DNA of 64,000 bases, from contig NZ_LZJR01000027.1 of assembly GCF_001667925.1 (NCBI RefSeq), forward strand, positions 1-64,000, given 5' to 3'. Of this stretch, positions 8,339-16,592 are shown piece by piece. This DNA comes from Mycobacterium sp. E2479 (GTDB taxonomy: Bacteria > Actinomycetota > Actinomycetes > Mycobacteriales > Mycobacteriaceae). A program made the position numbers and the translations under genes. The first letter of the stretch is position 1, and each line of letters opens with the position of its first letter. Below the pieces are notes generated by a model that saw only the letters and a list, made by a program, of their open reading frames with translations, made no database searches and had not been told where the DNA came from.

Positions 8339-9088
8339 TCATGGCATCCACTGGCCACCGGACACCGAAATCAGCTGGCCTGTCAGGTGTTTGGCGGCAG
8401 GTGAGCACAGGAATGCGACCACCCCGGCAACGTCCGCCGGTTCGCCCAGCTCCCCGGTCACGGTGGTCCGGCGCATCTGTGCCAGCTCGTCCTCGGTCTT
8501 GCGCCCCACTAGCCAGGGCGTCGCCGTGGTACCGACTACAACCGTGTTAACGCGCACGCCGTGCACACCCAACTGGACGGCCATCAGCCGGCTCAGTCCC
8601 TCCACACCCGCCTTAGCGGCCGCATAGGCCGGCGGACCGGTGCGCACGCCGTGGGCCGACACCGAGCTGATGTTGACGATCGCCCCACGGCCTTCGGCCA
8701 CCATCTGTCGGGCCGCAACCTGCGCCATGATGAACGTGCCCTTGAGGTTGACTTCCACGATGCGATCCCAGTCCTCGTCACCCTGCTCGAGAAACGTTCC
8801 GGGCAGCGTCATCCCGGCGTTGTTCACCAGTGCACTAATGGGCCCGTGCTCGCGGGCGAGGTTGTCTAGCGCGTCCTCTACGGCGCCACGATCAGTGATC
8901 GACAGGCTTACGGGGATGAGATCTCCCGAACGTGCGGCGTCCGAATCAGATGTTCGTGCAATCGCTTTCGCGTTAACGTCGACTGCGGCCACCCGATGAC
9001 CCGTGGAGATCAACTCGGCGACGATGGCCTCTCCGATGCCGCGGGCTCCGCCGGTGACGACCGCAAGCGGACGAGATTCAACCGACAC
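8339..9088 (-). CDS. Short-chain dehydrogenase/reductase (FabG-like)
   Basis: A 249-residue classical SDR. VVTGGARGIGEA at the N-terminus, LVNNAGMT, NISSVSAHG and Y-A-A-A-K supply the complete cofactor and catalytic set; the C-terminus ends LTGQLISVSGGQWMP. Expected reaction is 3-hydroxy/3-keto interconversion on an acyl-CoA or ring alcohol with NAD(P). GTG 9088 is chosen; it overlaps the TetR stop by 11 nt and is preceded by a G-rich ribosome site. Third gene of the MaoC-TetR-SDR operon. Confidence 0.88.
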   Translation of the reverse strand: MSVESRPLAVVTGGARGIGEAIVAELISTGHRVAAVDVNAKAIARTSDSDAARSGDLIPVSLSITDRGAVEDALDNLAREHGPISALVNNAGMTLPGTFLEQGDEDWDRIVEVNLKGTFIMAQVAARQMVAEGRGAIVNISSVSAHGVRTGPPAYAAAKAGVEGLSRLMAVQLGVHGVRVNTVVVGTTATPWLVGRKTEDELAQMRRTTVTGELGEPADVAGVVAFLCSPAAKHLTGQLISVSGGQWMP

Positions 9089-9707
9089 GCTGACCCCCCG
9101 TCGTCGCTGCCGCACGCTCGATCGCGACGATGGAAGGCCGGACCAATTCAACGGCTTCGGCCATCAGCTTTGGCAGATTTCCCTGACCACCGCCGGCCAC
9201 CCACACATCGATGGCTGCACGGTTGGCGCTATTGGTCAGCGTGGCGGCGAGACGAGGCCGCAAATCCGTCTCCCCATTGCTGTTTAGCCACCGCGCCACT
9301 TCGGCGGTGAGCTGATCAATCCAGTCTTCGTTGATCCGCAACATCGTTGCGCGCAGCGATGGCACGTTGTGGTACATGTTGGCGCGGACCACGAAGATCT
9401 CGGGCTGTTCGATGATCGCCTCCGCCACCGCGGACGACGCTTCGGCAAGGGCGCCCCACAAGGAGCTCGACCGCGCGGCACGGAACCGTCGAGTGGCCTC
9501 CTGGAGCCGATCGGCGTAGCCGTCGAACAGTATGTCGTCTTTGGTGGCGAAGTGGCGAAAGAATGTGCGCGGCGCTACACCTGCCGCGGCCGAGATCTGC
9601 TCGACTGTGGTCGTTTCGTAGCTCTGGGTGGCGAAGAGCTCGATCGCCGCGTGAATGAGTGCCTGTCGGTTGCGCAATCCGCGGGCCCGCCGTTGGTCCA
9701 TGGTCAT
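9078..9707 (-). CDS. TetR/AcrR-family transcriptional regulator
   Basis: A 209-residue regulator. The N-terminal HTH is TTVEQISAAAGVAPRTFFRHFATKDDIL (about residues 32-60), typical of the subgroup with F-F-R-H-F. The C-terminal domain has no recognised ligand motif. Its ATG overlaps the MaoC stop (9704-9707) and its stop overlaps the SDR start, so it is embedded in the operon it probably regulates. It is not closely similar to the TetR at 2432-3043. The divergent promoter region 10532-10633 carries an 11-bp palindrome GCAGT-A-ACTGC at 10588-10598, a possible binding site. Confidence 0.9.
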   Translation of the reverse strand: MTMDQRRARGLRNRQALIHAAIELFATQSYETTTVEQISAAAGVAPRTFFRHFATKDDILFDGYADRLQEATRRFRAARSSSLWGALAEASSAVAEAIIEQPEIFVVRANMYHNVPSLRATMLRINEDWIDQLTAEVARWLNSNGETDLRPRLAATLTNSANRAAIDVWVAGGGQGNLPKLMAEAVELVRPSIVAIERAAATTGGQRVG

Positions 9708-10531
9708 CCCCCTGCCAAGGTGGCAGTTCCTGAGCTCAACGCGACGATGTCACCTTGCAGTGTCCTGAAACGCACGGAATCTCCGGTTCGCCACATCTCG
9801 GTGCGCAGCGAGCCATCGAGTTCGACCGGCTTGGCAAACCGGCAACTCAAGGATGTCAACGACTGTGGATCGCCGTGGCCGATTTCGTTGATCACCGCCC
9901 GTGCGGCGAATCCCAGCGTGCACAGCCCGTGCAGGAACACGTCGTCGAAGCCGAATTTGCGGGCTGCGGCCGGGTCGATGTGGAGCTGGTTGCGGTCGCC
10001 GGACAATCGATAGATTGCGGCCTGTTCCGGCCGGATCACGTCGTCGAAGCATTCGTCCGGGGGCCCGTCCGGATCCGGCTCGGCCGACGGTCCCCGCTCG
10101 CCACCGAATCCCCCGGCTCCTAGGACCATGGTCTGCGACCGGGCGACAAAGACGGTTCCGTCTGCGTCGACCCCGCGACTGGTCAACTCGACGGCGGCGT
10201 GTTTGCCTTTGTCCCATACCGACGACACCTGAGCCTGCACTGATAGTTCGCCGCTGGCGGCGATCGGTCGATGCAGCTCCAGCGACTGGGCGGAGTGGAC
10301 GATAGGGAACGTACCGAGGTCGAGAACACTGCGGAGATCCTTGACTGCCCACCAGTTGGCGATGAGGGCAAAGGTCGGCAACACCGCAGGACCGCAGGCC
10401 TCATTGAGCAGTGTCAACTCGGTGGGTGGGCGGGCGCCAACCCCCAGCGCGTAGAGGATCACGTCGGTCTGATCCCACGTGAATGACGCCGGCCTCAGGG
10501 GGGTCCCGACCACGGAGTCGGAGAGGGTCAC
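9704..10531 (-). CDS. MaoC-family double hot-dog enoyl-CoA hydratase (hydratase 2)
   Basis: A 275-residue double hot-dog protein. The C-terminal half carries the hydratase-2 motif YRLSGDRNQLHIDPAAA then FLHGLCTLG at residues 174-206, with catalytic Asp179 and His184. The N-terminal half is the degenerate hot dog that shapes the acyl pocket. The family adds water to trans-2-enoyl-CoA to give (R)-3-hydroxyacyl-CoA, and in actinobacteria acts on bulky fatty or steroid-side-chain CoA esters. Leads the operon with TetR and SDR, whose dehydrogenase could take the next step. Divergent from the LLM gene at 10634. Confidence 0.88.
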   Translation of the reverse strand: MTLSDSVVGTPLRPASFTWDQTDVILYALGVGARPPTELTLLNEACGPAVLPTFALIANWWAVKDLRSVLDLGTFPIVHSAQSLELHRPIAASGELSVQAQVSSVWDKGKHAAVELTSRGVDADGTVFVARSQTMVLGAGGFGGERGPSAEPDPDGPPDECFDDVIRPEQAAIYRLSGDRNQLHIDPAAARKFGFDDVFLHGLCTLGFAARAVINEIGHGDPQSLTSLSCRFAKPVELDGSLRTEMWRTGDSVRFRTLQGDIVALSSGTATLAGG

Positions 10532-10549
10532 GGCGCCTCCCTACGTTGA

Positions 10550-10571
10550 ACGGATTGACGATATATGTTCA
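10550..10571 (+). promoter_or_regulatory. 22-bp island element, copy 4 (MaoC/LLM divergent promoter)
   Basis: Left block ACGGAT, right block ATGTTCA; 15 of 22 positions match the copy at 46256. A TTGACG and a TATAGT (10581-10586) flank it on the plus strand. It could serve both the MaoC operon and the 10634-15153 operon. Confidence 0.4.
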
Positions 10572-10633
10572 ATCGTGCAATATAGTGGCAGTAACTGCAA
10601 CTATTTTATTGAGGGTCTGAAGGAAGGACCGAT

Positions 10634-11707
10634 ATGAAGTTCGGCGTGTTCATCCTCGGCGACAAGCCCAACCACCTCAGCGAGAAAGAGGTGCTGGCCA
10701 ACGTGCTGCAGGAAGCCCGCTGGGCGGAGGAACTCGGCTACGACGAGGTCTGGCTGGCCGAGCACCACTTCTCCCCGTACGGCATGCTCCCGGACCTCCC
10801 ACAGGTAGCCACGGCCATTGCGGCGCAGACGGAGCGCATCCGCATCGGGACCGCATGCATGGTCGCGCCCTTCCACAATCCCATCCAACTGGCGGAGCGC
10901 ATCGCGCTGGTCGATGTGCTGTCGGGCGGACGCTTCGACGCCGGCTTCGGACGCGGCTATCAGGCACACGAATTTCAGGGATTCGGCATCTCAATGGACG
11001 AGGCGACCGGTCGATACCAGGAATGCGTGGATATCGTCAACCGCCTGCTGACGGAGGAGAACGTCAGCCATCAGGGCAAGTACTTCCAGCTGGAAGACGT
11101 CACCGTCTATCCGCGCCCGGCACAGCAGCCGATACCGGTGTGGGGCACCGTGATGAAGACGCCGTCGAGCTTCGAGTGGCTGGCGGAGAAGGGTTTCGGT
11201 GCGATCATCGGCAACCCCTACCAAGTGGACCCCGACCTGCAAGGAGCGCTGGATATCTACCTGAAGGTGCAGTCCGAGAAGGGACTCGAAGCAGCCACCG
11301 GCAACGTATGGGCGCTGCTCAACGCGTTCTGCCATGAGGATGACGCGTTCGCCCGCAGCTACCCGCGTGAGAGTGTCGAGCTGTCCATTCAGACCCATCG
11401 CAAGTATTCGAGCCCCTTCGAGCGGGGCGGCGAGATACCGGCCGACTACAAGGCCTACTCGGACTGGTTCGACAAGCATGACAAGCAGAGCTACGAGCAG
11501 GTGCTGAATTCACACCTGACGCTGATGGGTGACCCGGACCGCATTGTGGAGAAGATGCGTACCGTCATCGACATGGGTTGGCGCAACATCATATTGCGCA
11601 TGTCGCGAGGCGGGGCGATGGAACGCGCCAAGGTCTACGAATCGATGAAGTTGTTCGCCCAAGAGGTGATCCCGGCGGCCACCGAGCTCGCGGCAGCTGC
11701 GGCTTGA
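10634..11707 (+). CDS. LLM-class flavin-dependent oxidoreductase (luciferase-like)
   Basis: A 357-residue TIM-barrel protein of the bacterial luciferase family. MKFGVFILGDKPNH, DEVWLAEHHFSPYGMLPDLP, RIRIGTACMV and LSGGRFDAGFGRGYQ are typical. Such enzymes use FMN or F420 to oxidise substrates, often as monooxygenases. AAGGAAGG precedes the ATG. It leads a five-gene plus-strand operon (ligase, thiolase, DUF35, SnoaL) in which every junction overlaps by 4 nt. Whether it inserts oxygen next to the group later cleaved by the thiolase/DUF35 pair is only an inference. Cofactor cannot be decided from sequence. Confidence 0.85.
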   Translation: MKFGVFILGDKPNHLSEKEVLANVLQEARWAEELGYDEVWLAEHHFSPYGMLPDLPQVATAIAAQTERIRIGTACMVAPFHNPIQLAERIALVDVLSGGRFDAGFGRGYQAHEFQGFGISMDEATGRYQECVDIVNRLLTEENVSHQGKYFQLEDVTVYPRPAQQPIPVWGTVMKTPSSFEWLAEKGFGAIIGNPYQVDPDLQGALDIYLKVQSEKGLEAATGNVWALLNAFCHEDDAFARSYPRESVELSIQTHRKYSSPFERGGEIPADYKAYSDWFDKHDKQSYEQVLNSHLTLMGDPDRIVEKMRTVIDMGWRNIILRMSRGGAMERAKVYESMKLFAQEVIPAATELAAAAA

Positions 11708-13197
11708 GCCAGCAGCTGGCCGACCGCATCCGCGCGGTTCTGGCGCTCGACCCCGGGGCACCCGCCATCGAGTACCACGGTTCTTGGACGACTTGGCAGG
11801 CGGTGGCAGACATCGCTTCGGGAGTTCAAAGCCAGCTGACAGCAGTAGGTTTGGACGAGGGGTCTGCTGTCGGCCTGGTGCTGCGTAATCATCCCGCGAT
11901 GGTCGGGGCGATGCTCGGCGTGTTCTTGGCCAACGGTTGCATCGTCACGATCAACCCGTCACACGGGGACGCCGGACTCGCATCGGACATCCGTGGGCTG
12001 AGGTTGCCCGCGGTGGTCGCAGTGTCGACCGACTGGCAGCGCACCGGCGTCATCGGCGCCGCTGCCGGGGCGATGGGGCTGCAGGTGATGACCGAGCCAG
12101 CCGCCTGCGCAACCGTTGCCGGCCATGAAAATCCCGGGCCCGGCCCATTCCGTGAGCAAGCCGCCGGCATCGCAGTCGAGATGCTGACCAGTGGCACTAC
12201 CGGCCCTCCAAAGCGAGTCCCGCTGTCCTACCGCTCTTTCGAGCACACGGTTGCCGCAGCGGGCGCGCACTACGGTTCGGGACATGTGCCGGAACTCAGA
12301 CTGCGTTCCGGCATCGCGATCGTCGCCTCGCCGCTGGTGCACATGTCGGGCCTGTTTCGCACGCTGCTCAACGTCTGCGAGGGCCGAAAGATCGCACTGC
12401 TGGAGCGATTCCGGGTGCCCGATTTCGTGGAATTGGTGGTCCGACATCGGCCACGCGCCGTGAGCCTGGTGCCGTCGGCGCTGTCGATGGTGCTCGACGC
12501 CGGGGTGGCGCCTGAGGTGTTCTCCAGCGTCGAGGTGGTGACCTCGGGCACCGCGCATCTGCCCGTCGACATACAGGAGGAGTTCGAGCAGCGCTACGGC
12601 GTTGCGGTCTTGCCATCCTACGGCGCAACGGAATTCGCGGGCGGAGTGGCGGGCTGGAACCTTGCTTTACATCGGGAGTGGGCCGCAGCCAAACGCGGCA
12701 GCGTAGGACGGCCCCAGCAGGGGCGCGAAATCCGCGTCATGTCCATAGAAGGCGACAGCGAGATGCCGGCCGGCGAACAGGGTCGCATCGAGGTCCGTAC
12801 CTCCGGTGGCGCCTGGGTGCGGACCACCGACCTTGGCCGTGTCGATGACGACGGCTTCGTGTTCATCGATGGGCGCATCGACGACGTCATCATCCGCGGT
12901 GGCTTCAAGGTCGCCCCCGCCGAAATCGTCGAGGTCCTGCGCAGTCATCCGGCGGTGCGCGACGCCGGTGTGGCCGGTCTGCCCGACGAGCGGCTCGGCC
13001 ACGTGCCGGTCGCAGCAGTCGAGTTGGTACACGGTGGTCAGGTCACATCGGAGGATCTTCTGACCTATGTGCGCGAACGAGTCAGCCGCTATCAGGTTCC
13101 GGCCCGTCTGGTCATCGTCGACGAGTTGCCACGGACGCCCTCGCTCAAGGTCAGCCAGCCCGGCGTGCGCGGATTATTCGAAGGGGTGCGGAGTTGA
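11704..13197 (+). CDS. Acyl-CoA synthetase (AMP-binding, ANL family)
   Basis: A 497-residue ligase. P-loop LTSGTTGPPKRVPLSY, YGATEFAGGVAGW, TDLGRVDDDGFVFIDGRIDD and VIIRGGFKVAPAEIV are all clear. The C-terminal catalytic Lys is in PRTPSLKVSQPG. The start is TTG 11704, overlapping the LLM stop as TTGA; no ATG or GTG fits, and an upstream in-frame ATG would lie inside the LLM gene. Produces the CoA thioester used by the adjacent thiolase-like protein. Somewhat shorter at the N-terminus than long-chain FadD proteins, so a medium or ring acid is plausible. Confidence 0.88.
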   Translation: MSQQLADRIRAVLALDPGAPAIEYHGSWTTWQAVADIASGVQSQLTAVGLDEGSAVGLVLRNHPAMVGAMLGVFLANGCIVTINPSHGDAGLASDIRGLRLPAVVAVSTDWQRTGVIGAAAGAMGLQVMTEPAACATVAGHENPGPGPFREQAAGIAVEMLTSGTTGPPKRVPLSYRSFEHTVAAAGAHYGSGHVPELRLRSGIAIVASPLVHMSGLFRTLLNVCEGRKIALLERFRVPDFVELVVRHRPRAVSLVPSALSMVLDAGVAPEVFSSVEVVTSGTAHLPVDIQEEFEQRYGVAVLPSYGATEFAGGVAGWNLALHREWAAAKRGSVGRPQQGREIRVMSIEGDSEMPAGEQGRIEVRTSGGAWVRTTDLGRVDDDGFVFIDGRIDDVIIRGGFKVAPAEIVEVLRSHPAVRDAGVAGLPDERLGHVPVAAVELVHGGQVTSEDLLTYVRERVSRYQVPARLVIVDELPRTPSLKVSQPGVRGLFEGVRS

Positions 13198-14366
13198 CAA
13201 CCGACATCCGAGGGGCGGCGGCCGTCGTCGGTGTGGCCGACGAGGTCTCGCCGACCGGTGTGATCGACGTTCCGCTGCGGGAATTGGAAGCGCGCGTGGT
13301 CACCGCGGCGTTGGCCGATGCGGGCTTGTCGCTGCGGGACGTCGATGGCCTGTGCACCTGCACTGGCGGAGCGCTCATGCATTCGGTCGAACTGGCCGAA
13401 TATCTCGGAATTACGCCACGATTCACCGATGCCACTCAAGCCGGGGGCGCCAGCTACGGGCTGTACGTCGAGCATGCCGCCGCGGCGATCGCCGCCGGTG
13501 AAGCCGAGACGGTAGTAATCGTCTATGCATCCACACCGCGTGCCGCACGAAAGCGCGGCGAAAAAGGCCTGGGCGTCTTCGCCACCCCCGAGCGGCTCGA
13601 GTGGGAGAACCCGTTTGGCGTGATGCTCCCGATCAGTGCCTACGCGCTGGCCGCCAACCGCCACATGGCCACTTTCGGAACCACCGCCGCTCAGCTCGCT
13701 CAGATCGCCGTCGACACCAGGCGTTGGGCGGTAATGAATCCGCGCGCTCACCTGCGCGAAACGATCACCGTGAACGACGTCCTGGACTCCGGCTTCATTG
13801 CCGAACCGCTGCACAAGCTCGAGTGCTGCCTAGTCACCGACGGCGCCGCGGCGCTGGTGGTCACGAGCGCCGAGCGCGCCCGCGACCTGGCCAAGCCGCC
13901 GGCCTTCGTCCTGGGTGCGGCGTCGGCGGCGTCGCACGCGATGATCTCCCAAATGCCCGACCTCACCGTCACCCCGGGGGGCCTTTCGGGGCCAGCCGCC
14001 TTCCGTGCAGCCGGCCTCACCCCGGCCGATATCGACGTGGTCGAGCTCTACGACTCGTTCACCATCACGGTGTTGCTGGCGCTCGAAGATTTGGGCTTCT
14101 GCCCGAAGGGCGAAGGCGGTCCGTTTGTCGCGGACGGCGCATTGGGACCCGGAGGAACGCTGCCCGGTCAGACGTCCGGCGGCGGGCTCGCCTACACCCA
14201 CCCCGGGGCGTTCGGGGCATTTCTGCTCGTCGAGGCCACGTGCCAGTTGCGCGGTGAATGCGGCGAACGCCAGGTCCCAGAAACGAAAACGGCTGTCGCA
14301 CATGGCACCGGCGGGGTGCTCTCGGCCACCTCGACGGTGATTCTGGGAACGGAGGCGGCGCTGTGA
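13194..14366 (+). CDS. Thiolase-like protein (SCP2/Ltp type) lacking the nucleophilic Cys
   Basis: A 390-residue thiolase fold. The position of the acylated Cys (VENACASG in true thiolases) reads TDATQAGG, so residue 82 is Gln. VVELYDSFTITVLLALEDLG, TSGGGLAYTHPGAFGAF and the late AHGTGG are typical of SCP2-thiolase-like proteins. Steroid Ltp2-type members with a DUF35 partner are retro-aldolases, and the next gene is DUF35. I therefore infer C-C cleavage of a beta-hydroxyacyl-CoA rather than thiolysis. The start is TTG 13194 in a TTGA overlap with the ligase, repeating the junction style upstream. Confidence 0.85.
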   Translation: MTTDIRGAAAVVGVADEVSPTGVIDVPLRELEARVVTAALADAGLSLRDVDGLCTCTGGALMHSVELAEYLGITPRFTDATQAGGASYGLYVEHAAAAIAAGEAETVVIVYASTPRAARKRGEKGLGVFATPERLEWENPFGVMLPISAYALAANRHMATFGTTAAQLAQIAVDTRRWAVMNPRAHLRETITVNDVLDSGFIAEPLHKLECCLVTDGAAALVVTSAERARDLAKPPAFVLGAASAASHAMISQMPDLTVTPGGLSGPAAFRAAGLTPADIDVVELYDSFTITVLLALEDLGFCPKGEGGPFVADGALGPGGTLPGQTSGGGLAYTHPGAFGAFLLVEATCQLRGECGERQVPETKTAVAHGTGGVLSATSTVILGTEAAL

Positions 14367-14758
14367 CCGATACGCTGCCGGTCCCGGAGCCCAGCCCGGC
14401 GTCCGCGCCCTTCTGGGACGCGACCCGGCGTCGCGAGTTGAAGGTCCAACGATGCGAATCGTGCGCGCGGCTCGTCTGGTACCCACGGTTCGTCTGTCCG
14501 CACTGCGGCGGTTCATCGCTGGTGTGGGAGAAGTTGAGCGGCGACGGGGTCGTTTACGCGGTCAGCGTGCACCACCGCGCCGCGCTGCCCGCGCTGGCCG
14601 ACATGGTGCCGTACTCTGTGGTGCTCGTCGATCTGGACGAAGGTGTCCGTATGATGTCGAACGTGTTCGGTCCCCCTCCCACAGTCGGTGACCGTGTCAC
14701 CGTGGCGTGGGTGCCGCTCGAGGACGGCCGCAATCTCGCTGTCTTCGAACCGAAGTGA
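14363..14758 (+). CDS. DUF35 zinc-ribbon/OB-fold protein, partner of the thiolase-like protein
   Basis: A 131-residue protein. The N-terminal helix FWDATRRRELKVQRC leads to a rubredoxin-like zinc ribbon with two CxxC pairs (CESC and CPHC), followed by an OB fold from about residue 55 (GDGVVYAVSVHHRA to GDRVTVAWV). DUF35 proteins bind SCP2-like thiolases and act as CoA-binding halves, as in the ChsH2 C-terminal domain that activates Ltp2. GTG 14363 overlaps the thiolase stop (GTGA), matching obligate co-translation. Confidence 0.88.
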   Translation: MTDTLPVPEPSPASAPFWDATRRRELKVQRCESCARLVWYPRFVCPHCGGSSLVWEKLSGDGVVYAVSVHHRAALPALADMVPYSVVLVDLDEGVRMMSNVFGPPPTVGDRVTVAWVPLEDGRNLAVFEPK

Positions 14759-15153
14759 GTCCTGATACCGCGCTGCGGCGCGCCCGCGAAGAAGTCGTGC
14801 TCCGGCACGTCGCGGCCGAGAATGCGCGCGACCTGGACGCGGCGATGGCCACCTTCACCCATCCGCGCTACGAGATCATCCCTACGGGAACCGTTTTCGA
14901 CGGTGACGAGGCGGTCCGCGCAATGTTGTTGCAGCAGTGGGTGGATCTCCCCATGCTGCGATATGCCGCCGAGGCGATCTACCACGGGGACGACGGTCTG
15001 GTCGTGGAGACGCGAACGACCGCACCTGGCACACCGCTCGACATGTTGAGCGTCAACCTTTTCGGCTTCCGCGGGCCCGATCTCGTCCTGGAACGTTGTT
15101 ATTTCGACCGGATGCTGCTCGCTGCGCAACTCGAGTCGATCCGCACGCCCTAG
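14755..15153 (+). CDS. SnoaL/NTF2-like protein
   Basis: A 132-residue NTF2-fold protein. An N-terminal helix pair EVVLRHVAAENARDLDAAMATFTHPRYEIIP is followed by the beta-sheet VFDGDEAVRAMLLQQW and a final FFGFRG-like strand. Possible roles are hydratase, isomerase or cyclase; no catalytic assignment is safe. GTG 14755 overlaps the DUF35 stop as GTGA. Last gene of the 10634-15153 operon. Its TAG stop shares the four bases CTAG at 15150-15153 with the stop of the convergent LLM gene, so there is no intergenic space. Confidence 0.75.
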   Translation: MSPDTALRRAREEVVLRHVAAENARDLDAAMATFTHPRYEIIPTGTVFDGDEAVRAMLLQQWVDLPMLRYAAEAIYHGDDGLVVETRTTAPGTPLDMLSVNLFGFRGPDLVLERCYFDRMLLAAQLESIRTP

Positions 15154-16085
15154 TCATCGACAGCGTCACGGACCGCCTGGACGAGTGCGGGGGTGTCGCG
15201 GTCCCGATTCGCGCCAGGCAACGGCCAGTGCGTCATTCGCAGGTCGGTCACGCCGGCCTGCGCCAGCGCGGTCGCTCCCGCGGCGACCGCGGAGAGGTCG
15301 AGCCGGCCATCGGCACTCGTCTGCACACGCAGCGTCCCGGCAACACCGAACCCGTCCGGGTTTCCGCCGGCGCGTTCGACGGCGGCGCGCATTCGACTTA
15401 TTCCCGCGGCGACATCCCGCGCATCCGGACCCCACGGGATCCAGCCCTGTCCAAAGCGAGCGAGCCGGCGAGCGACCGCTCGGTTCACCGTCCCGCTCAC
15501 CCAGACCGGTACTCCGCCGGGCTGCACGGGTTTGGGCATCTGGTGTATCCGCTCGAAACTCAAATCGGCCGAGTGGTAGCTCACCTCGTTCTCCCGCCAT
15601 AACCGCTGGCATACCTCGAGCGTCTGATCCAGGATCGCCCCGCGTCGGTCGAAGTCCACCGCAGCCGCGTCGTATTCCTCACGCTGCCAGCCGACGCCCA
15701 CCCCGACATCGAGGCGGCCACCGGACAGAACATCCATGGTCGCAAGGGTTTTCGCAAGGACCGCGGCCGGACGCAGCGCGGCGAGCAAAATGTTCGTGCC
15801 CAGCCGGATTCGCTCGGTCCTTGCCGACAGGTAGGTCAGCGTCGTGAGTGGTTCCAGCCAGTGCCCGTCCGGCCCGGTCGGTTGGCGGCCGCCTATTGTT
15901 CCGCCCGTCCGTGGATCCGCGTACGCGTCCATGTTCATGCCGAACGCGACGTGTTCCGAGACCAGCAGGCGGTCCAATCCAGCGCCCTCCAACAGTTGCG
16001 CCCATTCGGTAAGGTGATTCCAATTCGACGGCGCCGCCGCCGAGTACGACGGAATCCCCATTGAAAGTTGGATCGGGGCAATCAC
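15150..16085 (-). CDS. LLM-class F420-dependent oxidoreductase
   Basis: A 311-residue luciferase-like TIM barrel. LLVSEHVAFGM, RTERIRLGTNILLAALR and LSGGRLDVGVGVGWQREEYDA are hallmarks of the TIGR03619-like F420 group common in mycobacteria. Predicted to transfer hydride between F420 and an unknown substrate. GTG 16085 overlaps the stop of the NTF2-like gene upstream (GTGA). Convergent with the 10634 operon, with overlapping stops. Confidence 0.85.
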   Translation of the reverse strand: MIAPIQLSMGIPSYSAAAPSNWNHLTEWAQLLEGAGLDRLLVSEHVAFGMNMDAYADPRTGGTIGGRQPTGPDGHWLEPLTTLTYLSARTERIRLGTNILLAALRPAAVLAKTLATMDVLSGGRLDVGVGVGWQREEYDAAAVDFDRRGAILDQTLEVCQRLWRENEVSYHSADLSFERIHQMPKPVQPGGVPVWVSGTVNRAVARRLARFGQGWIPWGPDARDVAAGISRMRAAVERAGGNPDGFGVAGTLRVQTSADGRLDLSAVAAGATALAQAGVTDLRMTHWPLPGANRDRDTPALVQAVRDAVDD

Positions 16086-16534
16086 TGAGTTTCTCCGATC
16101 GATGCGGTCCGGTCTTCGGTCGCATCGACGACGACCCTGCGATGCCTGATCTGCCACCGTCCTTCGCCGTCGAGCGAGTATTGGTCCAAGTAACGAATGT
16201 GCATGACGTGGTTGCGGCCGTCCGACTCGCCGCCACGAAAATGATTGGCCGTGCAGTAGATTTCGCCGACCGCCGACTCCCCCTCGACGACGTAGAGGCC
16301 TTGGGCGATGATGTGGGCGGTGCGTGGCCACCCCGCGACGATGCCGATTATCCGTTGAATCTCGCCGTGACCGGTCAACGTTCCCGGTTCGCGCCCGGGC
16401 CTTTCGACGAGCATGGACGCGTCGGGGGCGAACACCGCCAGAAGCGCGTCGCGATCTCGGCGATCGACCGCCGCAGCATACCTGCGGGACAGCGCTTCAA
16501 GTTCCGCATGGGCAACTGCCCGCGAGATATCCAT
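16082..16534 (-). CDS. SnoaL/NTF2-like protein
   Basis: A 150-residue NTF2-fold protein of the SnoaL_4 type: ELEALSRRYAAAVDRRDRDALLAVFAPDA, HIIAQGLYVVEG, and YLDQYSLDGEGRWQIRHRRVVVD. ATG 16534 has AGGGAACAG just upstream; the longer in-frame extension is rejected. Coupled to the LLM gene by GTGA overlap. Related in architecture to the proteins at 5209 and 35194. Function unknown; a hydratase/isomerase role or an oxygenase small-subunit fold are both possible. Confidence 0.75.
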   Translation of the reverse strand: MDISRAVAHAELEALSRRYAAAVDRRDRDALLAVFAPDASMLVERPGREPGTLTGHGEIQRIIGIVAGWPRTAHIIAQGLYVVEGESAVGEIYCTANHFRGGESDGRNHVMHIRYLDQYSLDGEGRWQIRHRRVVVDATEDRTASIGETQ

Positions 16535-16592
16535 CTGTTCCCTGTGCCGGCCGGATAAAGACCCGTAGACGATACCGCCAGAGGTTGTCGGG

